NCBI GenBank assembly: GCA_017550335.1
Contig: JAFZPM010000036.1
Coordinates: 1 to 64,000 of the forward strand
Length of the DNA stretch: 64,000 bases
Source of the DNA: Paludibacteraceae bacterium
GTDB taxonomy: Bacteria > Bacteroidota > Bacteroidia > Bacteroidales > Paludibacteraceae
Reading direction: 5' to 3'
The number at the start of each line of letters is the position of its first letter. The stretch's first letter is position 1. The notes beneath the pieces are model-generated. The model was not told the origin of the DNA. It was given only the letters and a program-made list of their open reading frames with translations, and ran no database searches. Positions 53,710 to 63,018 of the stretch are shown in pieces. Position numbers and translations under genes: made by a program.

Positions 53710-54612
53710 TTACTTTTCTAATGATTCAACTTTCGCTTTCAACGCTTCGTTCTCCTTCTCCAATTGGATCAGGTGTAAGGTGAGCTCCTCCACCTTCTCG
53801 AGCAACAGGTTGCTCATCTCCGATACGCTCATGCCGTTTTGGGAGATTTCAGCGGCGGATGGGATGCCTGGGAGGTGTTTGTTTTCCTTCACGTAGCTCT
53901 CCACTTCTTTCAGCGACTTGAGGTTGTAGTTGTCCTCGAACACGTAGTCGGCGGCGTTGTTGAGATCCACACGGATGTCCTTGGCTTTGAGCTGGTTAAC
54001 GTTCATGTTGTCTGACGTGAGCTTGGAAACCTCTATCTCGTCGTGGCAGGTGATCTTGCCGTTCACAGTGAGGTCGTTGTCCATGAAGACGGAGCCGATG
54101 TAGAAGCGGTAGCTGTTGCCACGGAAGTTGAGCGGTGAGTAGCCTCCTATCTCGTCGGACGTGATGGTGTTGGTCGGAACCTCTCCTTCGTTGTTGACCA
54201 CTCTGTCGAAGTGGATGCTGGTGCCTGGGGAAGTGAGCAGGAGCAACATCTCGTCCGAGATATCCAATACGGTTCTACCCTTCACATAGAGTTTGTTGAT
54301 GTCGCTGCTGGACTGTGCGCCGATGGACATGTTGCCATTGAAGAATGCGTTACCATAGCGGAATTCATATTTGGAAGCCTCGAAGCTAAGACCGAATTTC
54401 GAGTCGTTGTAACCAGTCGTGTGGATGACACTTCCGCTTCCATCCGTTTCGTCCTTGAAATCGAGCTGATGATAAAGCGCTGTTCTGAGAGAGAGGCCGC
54501 CATACAAGGCCGTTTTCCCGTTAACATTCAAGACTTCAAACGTTTCGGCGTTCGCCGTAGAGACTGATAGCGCAATACCCATTGCCGCTACCCCAAATTT
54601 TTTTAAGTTCAT
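53710..54612 (-). CDS. Fibre-like protein with S74-type C-terminal chaperone module
   Basis: This 300-residue protein has a signal peptide (VAAMGIALSVSTANA). The middle is beta-strand repeat sequence with FNGNMSIGAQSSS and DNDLTVNGKI, as in trimeric fibres. The C-terminus has DYVFEDNYNLKSLKEVESYV, HLPGIPSAAEI and a final coiled coil ending ENEALKAKVESLEK. That is the Bacteroidota form of the tail-fibre/endosialidase chaperone end. It is co-transcribed with the protease (3 bp between stop and next frame), so the protease may process or be displayed with it. Confidence 0.75.
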   Translation of the reverse strand: MNLKKFGVAAMGIALSVSTANAETFEVLNVNGKTALYGGLSLRTALYHQLDFKDETDGSGSVIHTTGYNDSKFGLSFEASKYEFRYGNAFFNGNMSIGAQSSSDINKLYVKGRTVLDISDEMLLLLTSPGTSIHFDRVVNNEGEVPTNTITSDEIGGYSPLNFRGNSYRFYIGSVFMDNDLTVNGKITCHDEIEVSKLTSDNMNVNQLKAKDIRVDLNNAADYVFEDNYNLKSLKEVESYVKENKHLPGIPSAAEISQNGMSVSEMSNLLLEKVEELTLHLIQLEKENEALKAKVESLEK

Positions 54613-55462
54613 AACGTTAAATTTTAATATATAGTTTAATAATAATGATGCATGTCCACATCTTACATGCGAATACAGATTGGCTATGAATGCTGACGGA
54701 TTCCTATATTCATGGTTTTAAAGTACACAATAACACTTTCCCCATTCCGTTATGGCATTGCCTTGTTGTTCCATTTGGCATATATATAACACTGAAAAAT
54801 ACACACGTGCCAGTAAATGGTTTCCATATTTCTTCAGCGAAGATAATATTCCTGTTTTATATTTGTTGGGGATTATTTACCCAATGTTTGGGGAATGTCA
54901 CTCCTACGGTCTGTTTTTTTGAAAAGTAGAATCTCTATCCTGTTTGATGGGTGATAGAAATGATTTTGTTTTGTTGTAAATTGTCTATCGATCGGGAGGA
55001 GATGTTTTGCTCGAATCGCTTGTTTGAAAATGCAAAAATTGTGCCAAAGCGAGGCGTATTGTCGGATGCCCCATGTTTTATTGATTTTTATTAGTGAAAA
55101 TAGTCGCTTGGAAACGAGCGGAGTGGGATTGCCCCGAAATGTGTATCTTTTCTGTGCTTTTTGTCCACCTTGTCATTCCCCTGATGGGATCATTGTTATC
55201 GTCTGTTTTTCGGGTAGACTTAGAAATATGTTTGTTTGATGACATGTGTGAAGTGTGCGTGAAATGTGTATTCTTGTCAATTCAAAACGCATCTTAGGTG
55301 ATATTTTGATACTATTTCATCTCACCTATTTGTTTTTACATTATTTTTGCGGAAATAATCTTGATAAGTGTTTTCTGTGATTGGTTATATTGGAGTAATC
55401 CCCAGTCGTTGAAATATGTATTTAAATAAGTTTTTGGACGTTATATTTATAGACAAATTTTC
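54613..55462. other. 850 bp AT-rich region without a gene, with the adhesin promoter
   Basis: No supported gene or RNA. Short frames on the plus strand (54690-54929, 55024-55297) lack conserved features. An exact -7 box TATTTTTG lies at 55342-55349, about 110 nt before ATG 55463. The AT-rich run is long enough to hold control sites for the operon downstream. Confidence 0.5.
55342..55349 (+). promoter_or_regulatory. Candidate -7 box of the adhesin operon
   Basis: TATTTTTG matches TAnnTTTG exactly. It gives a 5-prime UTR of about 105 nt. No convincing -33 TTTG at 19-21 nt. Confidence 0.4.
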
Positions 55463-58400
55463 ATGAAATTAAAAACCTTCTTATTGTGGGTGACAATGTT
55501 ACCCTTATTCTCCGTGGCACAAGCCCAAAGCACATCGGGAACGGACTTTTGGATGGCATTCCTGCAGAATGCGGACAAAGACCTCGATTTGCCATACTAT
55601 TTGAGCATTCTATTGTCCTCCTCGGAAGCTACGGAAGTCTCTATTTCCAGTCCTCGTGGTTTTTCCAAGACCGTCACTCTGGACAGGAATTCGACCAAGC
55701 GCATCGACATACCGTTCGATGAGTTCAACGTGACCGAATATGGAGAGGCCTCGAACAAGACGCTCCACATCACCAGCACAAATTCCATCTCCGTTTATGC
55801 GGAGAACTACCAGAACTGTTCGAACGACGCCACTCTGGTGCTTCCCGTTTCCGCCTGTGGCTCCTACTACGTCATTCAAAACAATGTGGGTCGTAGCGAA
55901 TCCGCCAAATATATTTTCTTGCCATCCACTTTTTCCGTAATCGCATTCGAGGATGACACAGAGGTGGAGATCATACCGTCATTAACCACCGACACTGGGC
56001 AAGAGAAGGGAGAACCGTACACCATCACATTGAAGGAGGGCGAAGTGTTCCAACTGGCCAGTCAAAAATCGGACCAAGGATCAGGACTTTCCGGCACGCA
56101 GATACGCGTTCTGAAAGGAAAGAAGGTGGCCGTCTATGCCGGCAACCGCTGCACCAATGTGCCCGATGCCTGCACGGCGGGTGACTCCGACATGCTGTTC
56201 GAGGTTCAATACCCGGTATCCTCATGGGGAAAGGATTTCATCGTCCAGCCCTTCACCGGTGACATAAACGACATGGTAAAATGCACCGCATGCAAGGATG
56301 GCACAAAGATTTACAAGGACGGCGAGTTGATCGCCACCATCGATGCGTTCGAATCGTACGAGTTCTTTGTGAAGGAGTCGGATGGTCCGTTTATGGTTGA
56401 GGCGTCCGAACCGATCGCACTCTACCAATACATGACAAGTTCTAATTTTAATGTCAGCAGAGAAAGAACGATCGGTGGTCCATCGTTCCAGTACGTGGTC
56501 CCATTGGAACAGTCGATCGAAAAAATCACATTTTCCACGTTGGACAACGACAAAGTGCTAGATCACTACGTGAACATCGTCATCAAAAATGAGGACATCT
56601 CCACGGTCACCCTCAACGGAGAGACTGATTTCGCCACATTCACGCCTTTCAACGACAAATATGCGACAGCCGCAGTTCGATTGAGAAAAGGTCAATATAC
56701 GCTTGAGGCGAAATCCGGGTTCATCGCGAACGCATACGGAATGGGGGATTGGGTCTCCTACTCGTATGTCGCGGGTTCAAAGATGGAAGATATCAATGAC
56801 ATAGGGGGAAATGGGGACTCCCACACCGAGGACGATATGGCATGTGAAAATGGTACGATACTCTTCAAGGAGGATTTTGGCGGAAACTATGCCGGGGATC
56901 CTGATCTGGGTCCGGCCTTGCCCGCAGGTACGATAACCTTACAGTTCTCTGACCACATCTGGGATCGATTAAAGAACGGATACGACATCAGGAAAGAGGC
57001 TATCAGGCGAAGAGAACCCAATCCGAGCAATCATATCTACTCGGGATGGTACGCGGACTTTGGCGACCATACTTACGAAGAAGACCTGACCCGTGGCTAT
57101 TTCATGATAATTGATTTGGATTATTTGGAGGCAACCTTCTACAAGGTGCAGGTGAACGAGCTGTGTGAGAATACCAAGTTGTATTTCTCTTTCTGGGGTC
57201 ATCCTATCAATGCAAGTGCGGACGCTCCTGTGACGCTGACTCTGGAGGATCTGAGTGGTAACGTATTGAACGAGGAGGTGTTCACTATTGATCATACCTA
57301 TAACGGATGGCAACACTTTGGCATGCCGTTTATTATGCCGGCAGGTGAGACCTCCGTTGTCTATAAGGTCTTCTCCGGGGCGGGTGGTAACGGAGGTGAC
57401 TTCGGCTTAGACGACATAGAAATCCGATTGTGCACTCCGCCGATTAACGTGAATGTTCCGGATGATTCCCTTTGTGTGAAGTCAGGCTATACGCTGAGGG
57501 CAGATCTGGATAGCGCGGCAACTTCCTTGATAGAGCCGATCACGTATACGTGGTATAAGAACAAGGAGAAAAACTACAACAATACTGGTTGGGAGAAGGT
57601 GCATGTCGGAAAGGAATTGGTGCTTAGGAATATAACAAAGGATACCGAGGGCTACTATAAGGTATTCGCCTCTTCGGCAGGCGAAACGAGCGAGTACAAC
57701 ATGTGCAGCTCCTTCTCCGATATCGTTCCGGTGATGGTCAAGGACTGTAACATTAGCGGTAGGCTTTACCAGACCATCTGCCATGGTTCATCTTACACGT
57801 TAGCTGGTAATTCTTTCAGCCAAACAGGTGTGTATACGGTGAAAGTGCCGACCGATGAAAACAGAGATAGTGTGGTCGTGTTGGATTTGACCGTCCTGGA
57901 TGAGATAAAGACAAAGTTGAGCGAGACGATCTGCACCGGCTCGTCATATAGATTCGGCGGCAAGGATCTGAAGACTAGTGGCACATACACGGAGAAATTC
58001 TCCTCCGCATTGGGCTGTGATAGCCTTGTCACCCTCATGTTGGAGGTGGCGCCATCCTCTTCGTCCTCCATCACGGGAGAGGTTATCCAAGGATCGGGCT
58101 ATGATGAGAATGGCTTTGACCTGCCTGAGCAGACGCACACCGGTATCTTCAACCATCAGTTGAAACTGACGAACATGTATGGTTGCGATAGTATCGTGAA
58201 TCTGAAGCTTAGGGTGGTCGCTCCTCCGATCGCTCCGGATACCGTGGTCATCCCGACCGCTTTCACCCCTCATTTCGGGGATGGATTGAACGACTGGTTC
58301 ATGCCAGGCTATGAGGTCTATATCTATGACCGTTATGGCAATCTGATTTGTCACTCCACGGATGGATGGGATGGCACTTACCGTGGCGAGGTGGCCACTC

Positions 58401-58480
58401 CGGGTGTTTATGTATACACGTTGTTCTTGAAGGATGGTAGTAAACGTACCAGCACCATCGAAATTGTCAAGTCTAAGTAA
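55463..58480 (+). CDS. Large adhesin: IgGFc-binding-type N-terminus and T9SS type B (gliding-motility) C-terminus
   Basis: The 1005-residue protein has a signal peptide (LLWVTMLPLFSVAQAQ). Residues 20-450 match the IgGFc-binding domain: TDFWMAFLQN, LHITSTNSISVYAENY, LPVSACGSYYVIQN, VAVYAGNRCTNVPD, VVPLEQSIEKITF. Jelly-roll-like and Ig-like repeats follow (residues 460-930), including two repeats with the pattern ETICTGSSYRFGGKD. The C-terminus has IPTAFTPHFGDGLNDWF, YDRYGNLICHSTDGWDG and KRTSTIEIVKSK, a type B CTD (TIGR04131 type). It should be exported by T9SS and bound at the surface. The next two genes encode its likely outer-membrane partners. Confidence 0.9.
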   Translation: MKLKTFLLWVTMLPLFSVAQAQSTSGTDFWMAFLQNADKDLDLPYYLSILLSSSEATEVSISSPRGFSKTVTLDRNSTKRIDIPFDEFNVTEYGEASNKTLHITSTNSISVYAENYQNCSNDATLVLPVSACGSYYVIQNNVGRSESAKYIFLPSTFSVIAFEDDTEVEIIPSLTTDTGQEKGEPYTITLKEGEVFQLASQKSDQGSGLSGTQIRVLKGKKVAVYAGNRCTNVPDACTAGDSDMLFEVQYPVSSWGKDFIVQPFTGDINDMVKCTACKDGTKIYKDGELIATIDAFESYEFFVKESDGPFMVEASEPIALYQYMTSSNFNVSRERTIGGPSFQYVVPLEQSIEKITFSTLDNDKVLDHYVNIVIKNEDISTVTLNGETDFATFTPFNDKYATAAVRLRKGQYTLEAKSGFIANAYGMGDWVSYSYVAGSKMEDINDIGGNGDSHTEDDMACENGTILFKEDFGGNYAGDPDLGPALPAGTITLQFSDHIWDRLKNGYDIRKEAIRRREPNPSNHIYSGWYADFGDHTYEEDLTRGYFMIIDLDYLEATFYKVQVNELCENTKLYFSFWGHPINASADAPVTLTLEDLSGNVLNEEVFTIDHTYNGWQHFGMPFIMPAGETSVVYKVFSGAGGNGGDFGLDDIEIRLCTPPINVNVPDDSLCVKSGYTLRADLDSAATSLIEPITYTWYKNKEKNYNNTGWEKVHVGKELVLRNITKDTEGYYKVFASSAGETSEYNMCSSFSDIVPVMVKDCNISGRLYQTICHGSSYTLAGNSFSQTGVYTVKVPTDENRDSVVVLDLTVLDEIKTKLSETICTGSSYRFGGKDLKTSGTYTEKFSSALGCDSLVTLMLEVAPSSSSSITGEVIQGSGYDENGFDLPEQTHTGIFNHQLKLTNMYGCDSIVNLKLRVVAPPIAPDTVVIPTAFTPHFGDGLNDWFMPGYEVYIYDRYGNLICHSTDGWDGTYRGEVATPGVYVYTLFLKDGSKRTSTIEIVKSK

Positions 58481-59766
58481 TGGTTGATATGAAGAAAATA
58501 ACGATAATCGCACTTTCCTGCCTATGCGCGGTGGGTGCACACGCTTTTGAGCGGAATTTTCAGGAGGGTTACACGGTTGAATCTTCCCGGATTAACACGA
58601 GTGAGGCTGAATCCGGACTCTCTTTGTTGAAGAACAAACTAGCCTTTTCGAGGGGCGGAAATGTTTATGTCGCAACCCTGAATGATAGCCTTGACATCAA
58701 GGATTTCAAGGAACAAAAGGATTTGAGCGTGTTGGGCATTGAGGGGCAATTCGCCCAGTATGGCAATACCCTGTACTTCTCTTCCCATGGGGTGCTCTAT
58801 TGCGTCACGCAGAAAAACAACGTGTGGAGCAACCCGGAAAAGTTGCTGATCGATGGATTCCTCTCTTCCCGTGAGCAGGAGGAGGGCACCACATTCATTT
58901 CCCGCCGTTGGACCTATAAGAAGAAGCCTGCCGCTGCCATGTATAACCCTGCGGTGGCGAACAAGGGGAAACGGATCTATTTCTCCTCCGAACTGGATGG
59001 AGGAAAGGGTGGCTTGGATATCTGGTATATCGAGCGGAAGCCGGACAACAAGAGCTGGTATGCCCCTAAAAACATGGCTGAGGTCAACTCTGACCAAAAC
59101 GAGGATTTCCCTCAGCTCGTCGGAGACTCGATGTTCTATTTCTCTTCCAACAGGGGGGATTCGATCAGAGGTTATAACATCTACAAGAAAAGATTGAAGG
59201 GAGCTGTCACTCCTCAATTGATCGCAAGGGATTTTAACAGCGACGCGGATGACAAGAACTTCGTCGTGGCGGAGAATTGCCCTTTCCTGATCTCTAACCG
59301 CGCAGGTGGTGACGATATCTATCGCCCTAACATCTTTATCCCTGCCCCGATGGATACGGTTCCGGTGGATACGACCCCTCAGTTGCGGGTGGTCCGCAAG
59401 GATTTCCGTACTTGCATCTTCTATTTCGAGTATGACAAAACATCCATGATCGATACTTATGAGGCGGAATTCAAATATATCTATGAATTTATTAACGAGG
59501 ATTCCTCTTCTGTGGTGAAGATTACTGGACATACTGATGAAAGAGGATCGGTGGACTATAACCAGAAACTATCTACTGACCGCGCGAATGTGGTCTTCGA
59601 TAGATTGGTTAAGATGGGAGTCGATCCTAAGCGGATGCAGTTCAAGGGAGAAGGAAAATCCCAACCTGTGGTGAAAGACGCCAAGACAGAGGCTGAACAC
59701 CAACAGAACCGTCGTGTGGAAATCATTAAGTTAGACATGAATAAAGAGATAAAAGATGAAAACTAA
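58480..59766 (+). CDS. OmpA-family protein with PD40-like repeats
   Basis: Start ATG 58480 overlaps the previous stop (TAATG); ATG 58489 gives a cleaner signal (MKKITIIALSCLCAVGAHA). Residues 60-300 resemble PD40/WD40-like repeats (NKGKRIYFSSELDGGKGGLDIWY, SMFYFSSNRGDS). The C-terminal 110 residues form the OmpA domain with ITGHTDERGSVDYNQKLSTD and QNRRVEI, which binds peptidoglycan. In T9SS type B systems an OmpA partner of this kind sits with PorP. Its stop overlaps the next ATG by 11 bp. Confidence 0.88.
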   Translation: MVDMKKITIIALSCLCAVGAHAFERNFQEGYTVESSRINTSEAESGLSLLKNKLAFSRGGNVYVATLNDSLDIKDFKEQKDLSVLGIEGQFAQYGNTLYFSSHGVLYCVTQKNNVWSNPEKLLIDGFLSSREQEEGTTFISRRWTYKKKPAAAMYNPAVANKGKRIYFSSELDGGKGGLDIWYIERKPDNKSWYAPKNMAEVNSDQNEDFPQLVGDSMFYFSSNRGDSIRGYNIYKKRLKGAVTPQLIARDFNSDADDKNFVVAENCPFLISNRAGGDDIYRPNIFIPAPMDTVPVDTTPQLRVVRKDFRTCIFYFEYDKTSMIDTYEAEFKYIYEFINEDSSSVVKITGHTDERGSVDYNQKLSTDRANVVFDRLVKMGVDPKRMQFKGEGKSQPVVKDAKTEAEHQQNRRVEIIKLDMNKEIKDEN

Positions 59767-60670
59767 AAGATATTTATGGGCGCTATGCATTGCGTTTTCG
59801 GTATTCCCACTCCATGCCCAACAAGACTTGATGTTGTCTCAGGAGATCTTCTCGCGTGTGAACAAGAACCCTGCGGCTACCGGAAACACCGATGATATCG
59901 ACTTCTTCCTCCATGGACGTATCCAGTGGGCGGGTGTGGAGAATAGCCCGAAATCCACCGTGTTGAACGTTACCAACTATTTGGAGAAGATTAATTCAGG
60001 CGTTGGCTTCACCATGTCTTACGACCACCAAGGTATTGGGCATAACTCGACCAACGTGAAGCTCGTCTACGCCTATCAGGTGGATCTCAGCGAACGCTAC
60101 CTGCTTTCCATGGGCTTGGGCGCTGGTGTGCAAGTGGGTGGATTCGACTATACCGCCAACACGATGGTTGATGTCGCTGAGTATGGGAACGATACCTATC
60201 CTTACGAGAAGGATGTGAGGGTCTCCCCTGATTTCGACCTCGGATTTGAGTTCACGCACCCGTCTTGGACTGTGGGCCTCTCCATGACGCACCTCACCAA
60301 CAAGGAGTCCACCACGTTCAAGAGCGGTAGGCATCTCTATCTCTATGGCATCGGTAACCTCCACCTCAACGAGAATTGGATCCTGGCTCCTGTGGTCAAC
60401 TATTTCCATCATGACAAGACCAATGTGTGTGAATTGGGTTCCCTTGCTTATTTCAAGCGTATGTATTGGGGTGGTGTTTCGTGGAGACCTGACTTCCATA
60501 GCAAAGTGAATCCTTCCATGCTGGTGTTCACGCTGGGTGTGGAGTGGAAGAAGTTCCGCTTCGGCTATTCTTGCGACCTCGGTTTGGGTAAGAATGAACA
60601 GATTTCTGCCAGCACACATGAGCTCATCCTTTCATACGGACTCGCGAAAAGCAAGTTCAGGAAGAAATAA
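59756..60670 (+). CDS. PorP/SprF-family outer-membrane protein
   Basis: The 304-residue product has a signal peptide ending LHAQ, then QDLMLSQEIFSRVNKNPAATG, the PorP/SprF signature with NPA(A)xG. A beta-barrel body with many Gly/aromatic strands follows, ending STHELILSYGLAKSKFRKK. PorP/SprF proteins tether or help export type B CTD cargo. Its gene overlaps the OmpA gene and follows the type B adhesin, the expected order. A terminator follows. Confidence 0.9.
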   Translation: MKTKRYLWALCIAFSVFPLHAQQDLMLSQEIFSRVNKNPAATGNTDDIDFFLHGRIQWAGVENSPKSTVLNVTNYLEKINSGVGFTMSYDHQGIGHNSTNVKLVYAYQVDLSERYLLSMGLGAGVQVGGFDYTANTMVDVAEYGNDTYPYEKDVRVSPDFDLGFEFTHPSWTVGLSMTHLTNKESTTFKSGRHLYLYGIGNLHLNENWILAPVVNYFHHDKTNVCELGSLAYFKRMYWGGVSWRPDFHSKVNPSMLVFTLGVEWKKFRFGYSCDLGLGKNEQISASTHELILSYGLAKSKFRKK

Positions 60671-60698
60671 TCCACGTTTATCGTCGAGTAATATCTGT

Positions 60699-60738
60699 CC
60701 ACAACATTCCGGAAACGAATGTTGTGGACTTTTCTTTT
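60699..60738 (+). terminator. Intrinsic terminator of the adhesin operon
   Basis: CCACAACATT (60699-60708) and AATGTTGTGG (60718-60727) form a perfect 10-bp stem, followed by ACTTTTCTTTT. The stretch from 60740 to 60975 contains no gene that I can support. Confidence 0.88.
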
Positions 60739-60975
60739 AGCTACGAAAGCCTCTCTGCAACCTCCGTCTATCTTGGCGATTTCTTTTATCATAGTAGGCG
60801 TTTGTAATCATCTGCCATTGAGTTGTTTGGATTCCATGGATGTGTAGTGTCTAATCGTATTCCGCCTTCCCTAAATGGTATTCCCGGGTCTGCCTATGGT
60901 TTCATATGCGTGGCATTTGTTGGGAAGGGAGGTGCGCCGTGTGCGGAATGCAGGCAAATGCTTGGACTGGATGAC

Positions 60976-61014
60976 AAAAAAGAATCGGCCGACCATCCGA
61001 TGGCCGACCGATTC
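60976..61014 (-). terminator. Terminator of the alpha/beta-hydrolase operon (minus strand)
   Basis: GAATCGGCCGACCAT (60982-60996) and ATGGCCGACCGATTC (61000-61014) flank CCG. On the plus strand the stem has two C-A mismatches. On the minus strand these become G-U pairs, so the stem is perfect, and six T follow. The direction is therefore minus, fitting the gene that ends at 61048. Confidence 0.8.
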
Positions 61015-61047
61015 GAAAAAATAGACTAACAAATAACAAACTACATT

Positions 61048-62031
61048 TTATTCTTCTGTCCAGTTCTCCCAGTTCTTGTACTTGCCGGACCATCTTCCTT
61101 GTGCACCGGCGATGTTACCGCTCACGAACTCTCCGTTTGGAGTGGTGAAGTCATCTTTCCTGAATGACTCATGTCCGATGTGCCAACGCATCCATGCGCA
61201 AGTGGCTGCATGTCCCGTCCAAGGGCCAGAACCGTGTCCGTATCCGCCTTCTCCCTGGTCAGGTCCGCCCGTCAGCATGACAAGGCAGGCAGGGCAGGAT
61301 ACGCCGTTGTTGTAGTCTGCCTCAGCGTTTGGACGCTCCATTCCGGCCTCACCGTAAACGATGGCGATAGGCTTGCCGTCCCTCATCTGTCCCATGGCGG
61401 AATGGTTCAGGTCGCCACTGTTGTTCAGACATGCCGTGTAGACGCGGGAATCCCTCAACCATGCTTGCTCTGACTCCAAACCTCCCATGGAGTGTCCGGC
61501 GCAGCCGACGCGGTCCATGATGAGCTTGTTGTAGAATTTGCTGTTAGGATTGCTGTTCTCCTTCTCCAACCAGTTGATCGCGGCGATCGCCGGATCTCCG
61601 CTACCTGGAGACTCCTTCAACTCCAGTACGACGAATCCGTGGGAAACCAAACGGTTGATCATGTTCGGATAGTTACCTGGCTTCTCGCCTCCTCCAGGTC
61701 CCCAGATGATGACGCCATGCTTCACGTTCGGGTCGTCGGAGAGTTGGGAAGGATAGTTCAGGAAGCATTGCCCGTCAGGACCCGTGTAGCGGTCTGTTTG
61801 TACTCTGCATTGTCCGTCTTTGTTCGGGTCGTTCCCGGAAAGGAACACCTTGACGGTTGGTTCCTCCTGTTGCTCCTCTACCTCCACGAAGTCGACTTGT
61901 TGCACATCGGCTGTTGGGTAGAACACTTCTGTACCGTCCGTTTTGAGGACACGCATCTTGTAGGTCGTTGTTTGAGCGGATACTCCCATCGAGAATAATC
62001 CGGCTGCCAAAAGGATAAAAATTTTTTTCAT
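61048..62031 (-). CDS. Secreted alpha/beta hydrolase (chlorophyllase/lipase-like)
   Basis: The 327-residue protein has a signal peptide (MKKIFILLAAGLFSMGVSAQ). A short beta segment (TYKMRVLKTDGTEVFYPTAD) precedes the catalytic domain, with an oxyanion VIIWGPGGGEKPGNYPN and the elbow GCAGHSMGGLES. A GPWTGHAATCAWMR segment may carry the catalytic His. The overall order resembles the dienelactone/chlorophyllase-like hydrolases, including polyester-type enzymes, but no substrate can be named. It has no CTD of its own, yet its ATG overlaps the stop of a T9SS-tailed gene by 4 bp (ATGA). Confidence 0.78.
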   Translation of the reverse strand: MKKIFILLAAGLFSMGVSAQTTTYKMRVLKTDGTEVFYPTADVQQVDFVEVEEQQEEPTVKVFLSGNDPNKDGQCRVQTDRYTGPDGQCFLNYPSQLSDDPNVKHGVIIWGPGGGEKPGNYPNMINRLVSHGFVVLELKESPGSGDPAIAAINWLEKENSNPNSKFYNKLIMDRVGCAGHSMGGLESEQAWLRDSRVYTACLNNSGDLNHSAMGQMRDGKPIAIVYGEAGMERPNAEADYNNGVSCPACLVMLTGGPDQGEGGYGHGSGPWTGHAATCAWMRWHIGHESFRKDDFTTPNGEFVSGNIAGAQGRWSGKYKNWENWTEE

Positions 62032-62522
62032 TTCTTTATTACTTTAATGGTGGTGGTGCTTAATTGAATGAGATAGACGCCTTGAGGCTGTCCGTTGAGG
62101 CTGATTTCCAGGGACCCCTCCTCTGAGGTCCTGTACTCTCGGATCAGCTGTCCACTGACGGTGTAGAGCTTTACTTGGAGGAATGGCTCGAATCCGAGCA
62201 TCCGGATGCCCTCTTCCGTCACGAAAAGGTGTCCCATCTCCCCTTGTGTCGCCGCTACTCCTGTCGGATCCGACTCCGTGAAATAGTACCTCGCGACTTT
62301 CCCTAGCGGGAATTCCGCACTTGCGTTGTTTGTTTTCACGACGAGATTGGTCCCGCTATATGTCAGGACGGGTTTGTCGCCCAGATCATAGGAAACCTTC
62401 TCTGTTTCTTGAGAGCCTTCTTTGTTTTGCTCGACAATCAGCATTTCGGCGTTCGACGTCAATGCCAATGCGAGTAATGTCAATGAAGAGAAAGCTCGTC
62501 TAAAAAAGAATTCTTTCTTCAT
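62028..62522 (-). CDS. Short T9SS type A-tailed protein coupled to the hydrolase
   Basis: The 164-residue protein has a signal peptide (FSSLTLLALALTSNAE), one beta module of about 75 residues (VSYDLGDKPVLTYSGTNLVV, then VARYYFTE) and a type A CTD: FLQVKLYTVSGQLIREYRT, then PQGVYLIQLSTTTIKVIKK. It carries the export and anchoring signal, whereas the coupled hydrolase does not. A pair in which this protein tethers the enzyme on the surface is a possible reading; free export of the enzyme to the periplasm is the alternative. Confidence 0.75.
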   Translation of the reverse strand: MKKEFFFRRAFSSLTLLALALTSNAEMLIVEQNKEGSQETEKVSYDLGDKPVLTYSGTNLVVKTNNASAEFPLGKVARYYFTESDPTGVAATQGEMGHLFVTEEGIRMLGFEPFLQVKLYTVSGQLIREYRTSEEGSLEISLNGQPQGVYLIQLSTTTIKVIKK

Positions 62523-62559
62523 GGTTTTTACTTATTAGTGGTGTATAAAATGTAAGGTT

Positions 62560-62574
62560 ATGCGGTAACCGCAT
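62560..62574. promoter_or_regulatory. 15-bp palindrome upstream of the hydrolase operon
   Basis: ATGCGGTAACCGCAT is a perfect inverted repeat about the central A (7-bp arms). It lies 40 bp upstream of ATG 62522, where an operator would be expected, but no promoter box is clear next to it. The region 62575-62940 has no gene. Confidence 0.4.
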
Positions 62575-62983
62575 GGTTTATAGCAATCCTCTGATGGCTA
62601 AACGCAAAGATCCTGCTCTTCTCTCCCCTTCACATGTCTCTCATTCGTGGAGTCTAGATGTTTGCTCGGTTTATGTTTGCCGAAGGCCTGCCTCGGCGGT
62701 TTTCAATGGTTCCCCCTAATGGTTCTTCCTAATGGTTTTCTTTTTAATAAATCGTGTAATAACTAATAATATTATCAGATGTAATGTGTTTATGGTGCCC
62801 ACCCTCGGATTCCGCGGACGGACGGGGCAAAAGTAAAAAAGTTTTTTAACAAATAAAAAAATTTATAAAAAAAATGGCTAAAGAAATATATTTTGAACGC
62901 AATATGCTTGTTTATAGTGAGTTGCGGATTCCTCATAAGGCGTATCTTTGGCTTCTTTCTTTTTCTGTTTCGAATAATTGCGT

Positions 62984-62991
62984 TATTTTTG
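62984..62991 (+). promoter_or_regulatory. Candidate -7 box of the 164-residue membrane protein
   Basis: TATTTTTG matches exactly, about 27 nt before ATG 63019. A second exact box, TATCTTTG, is at 62943-62950. Confidence 0.4.
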
Positions 62992-63018
62992 TTATAGAAA
63001 TACAATAACGCTTTCATT

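Noticed and set aside
54690..55297. Short frames in the 850 bp gap before the adhesin operon
   Set aside because: No conserved features, no promoter pattern in front, and composition fits AT-rich spacer DNA.
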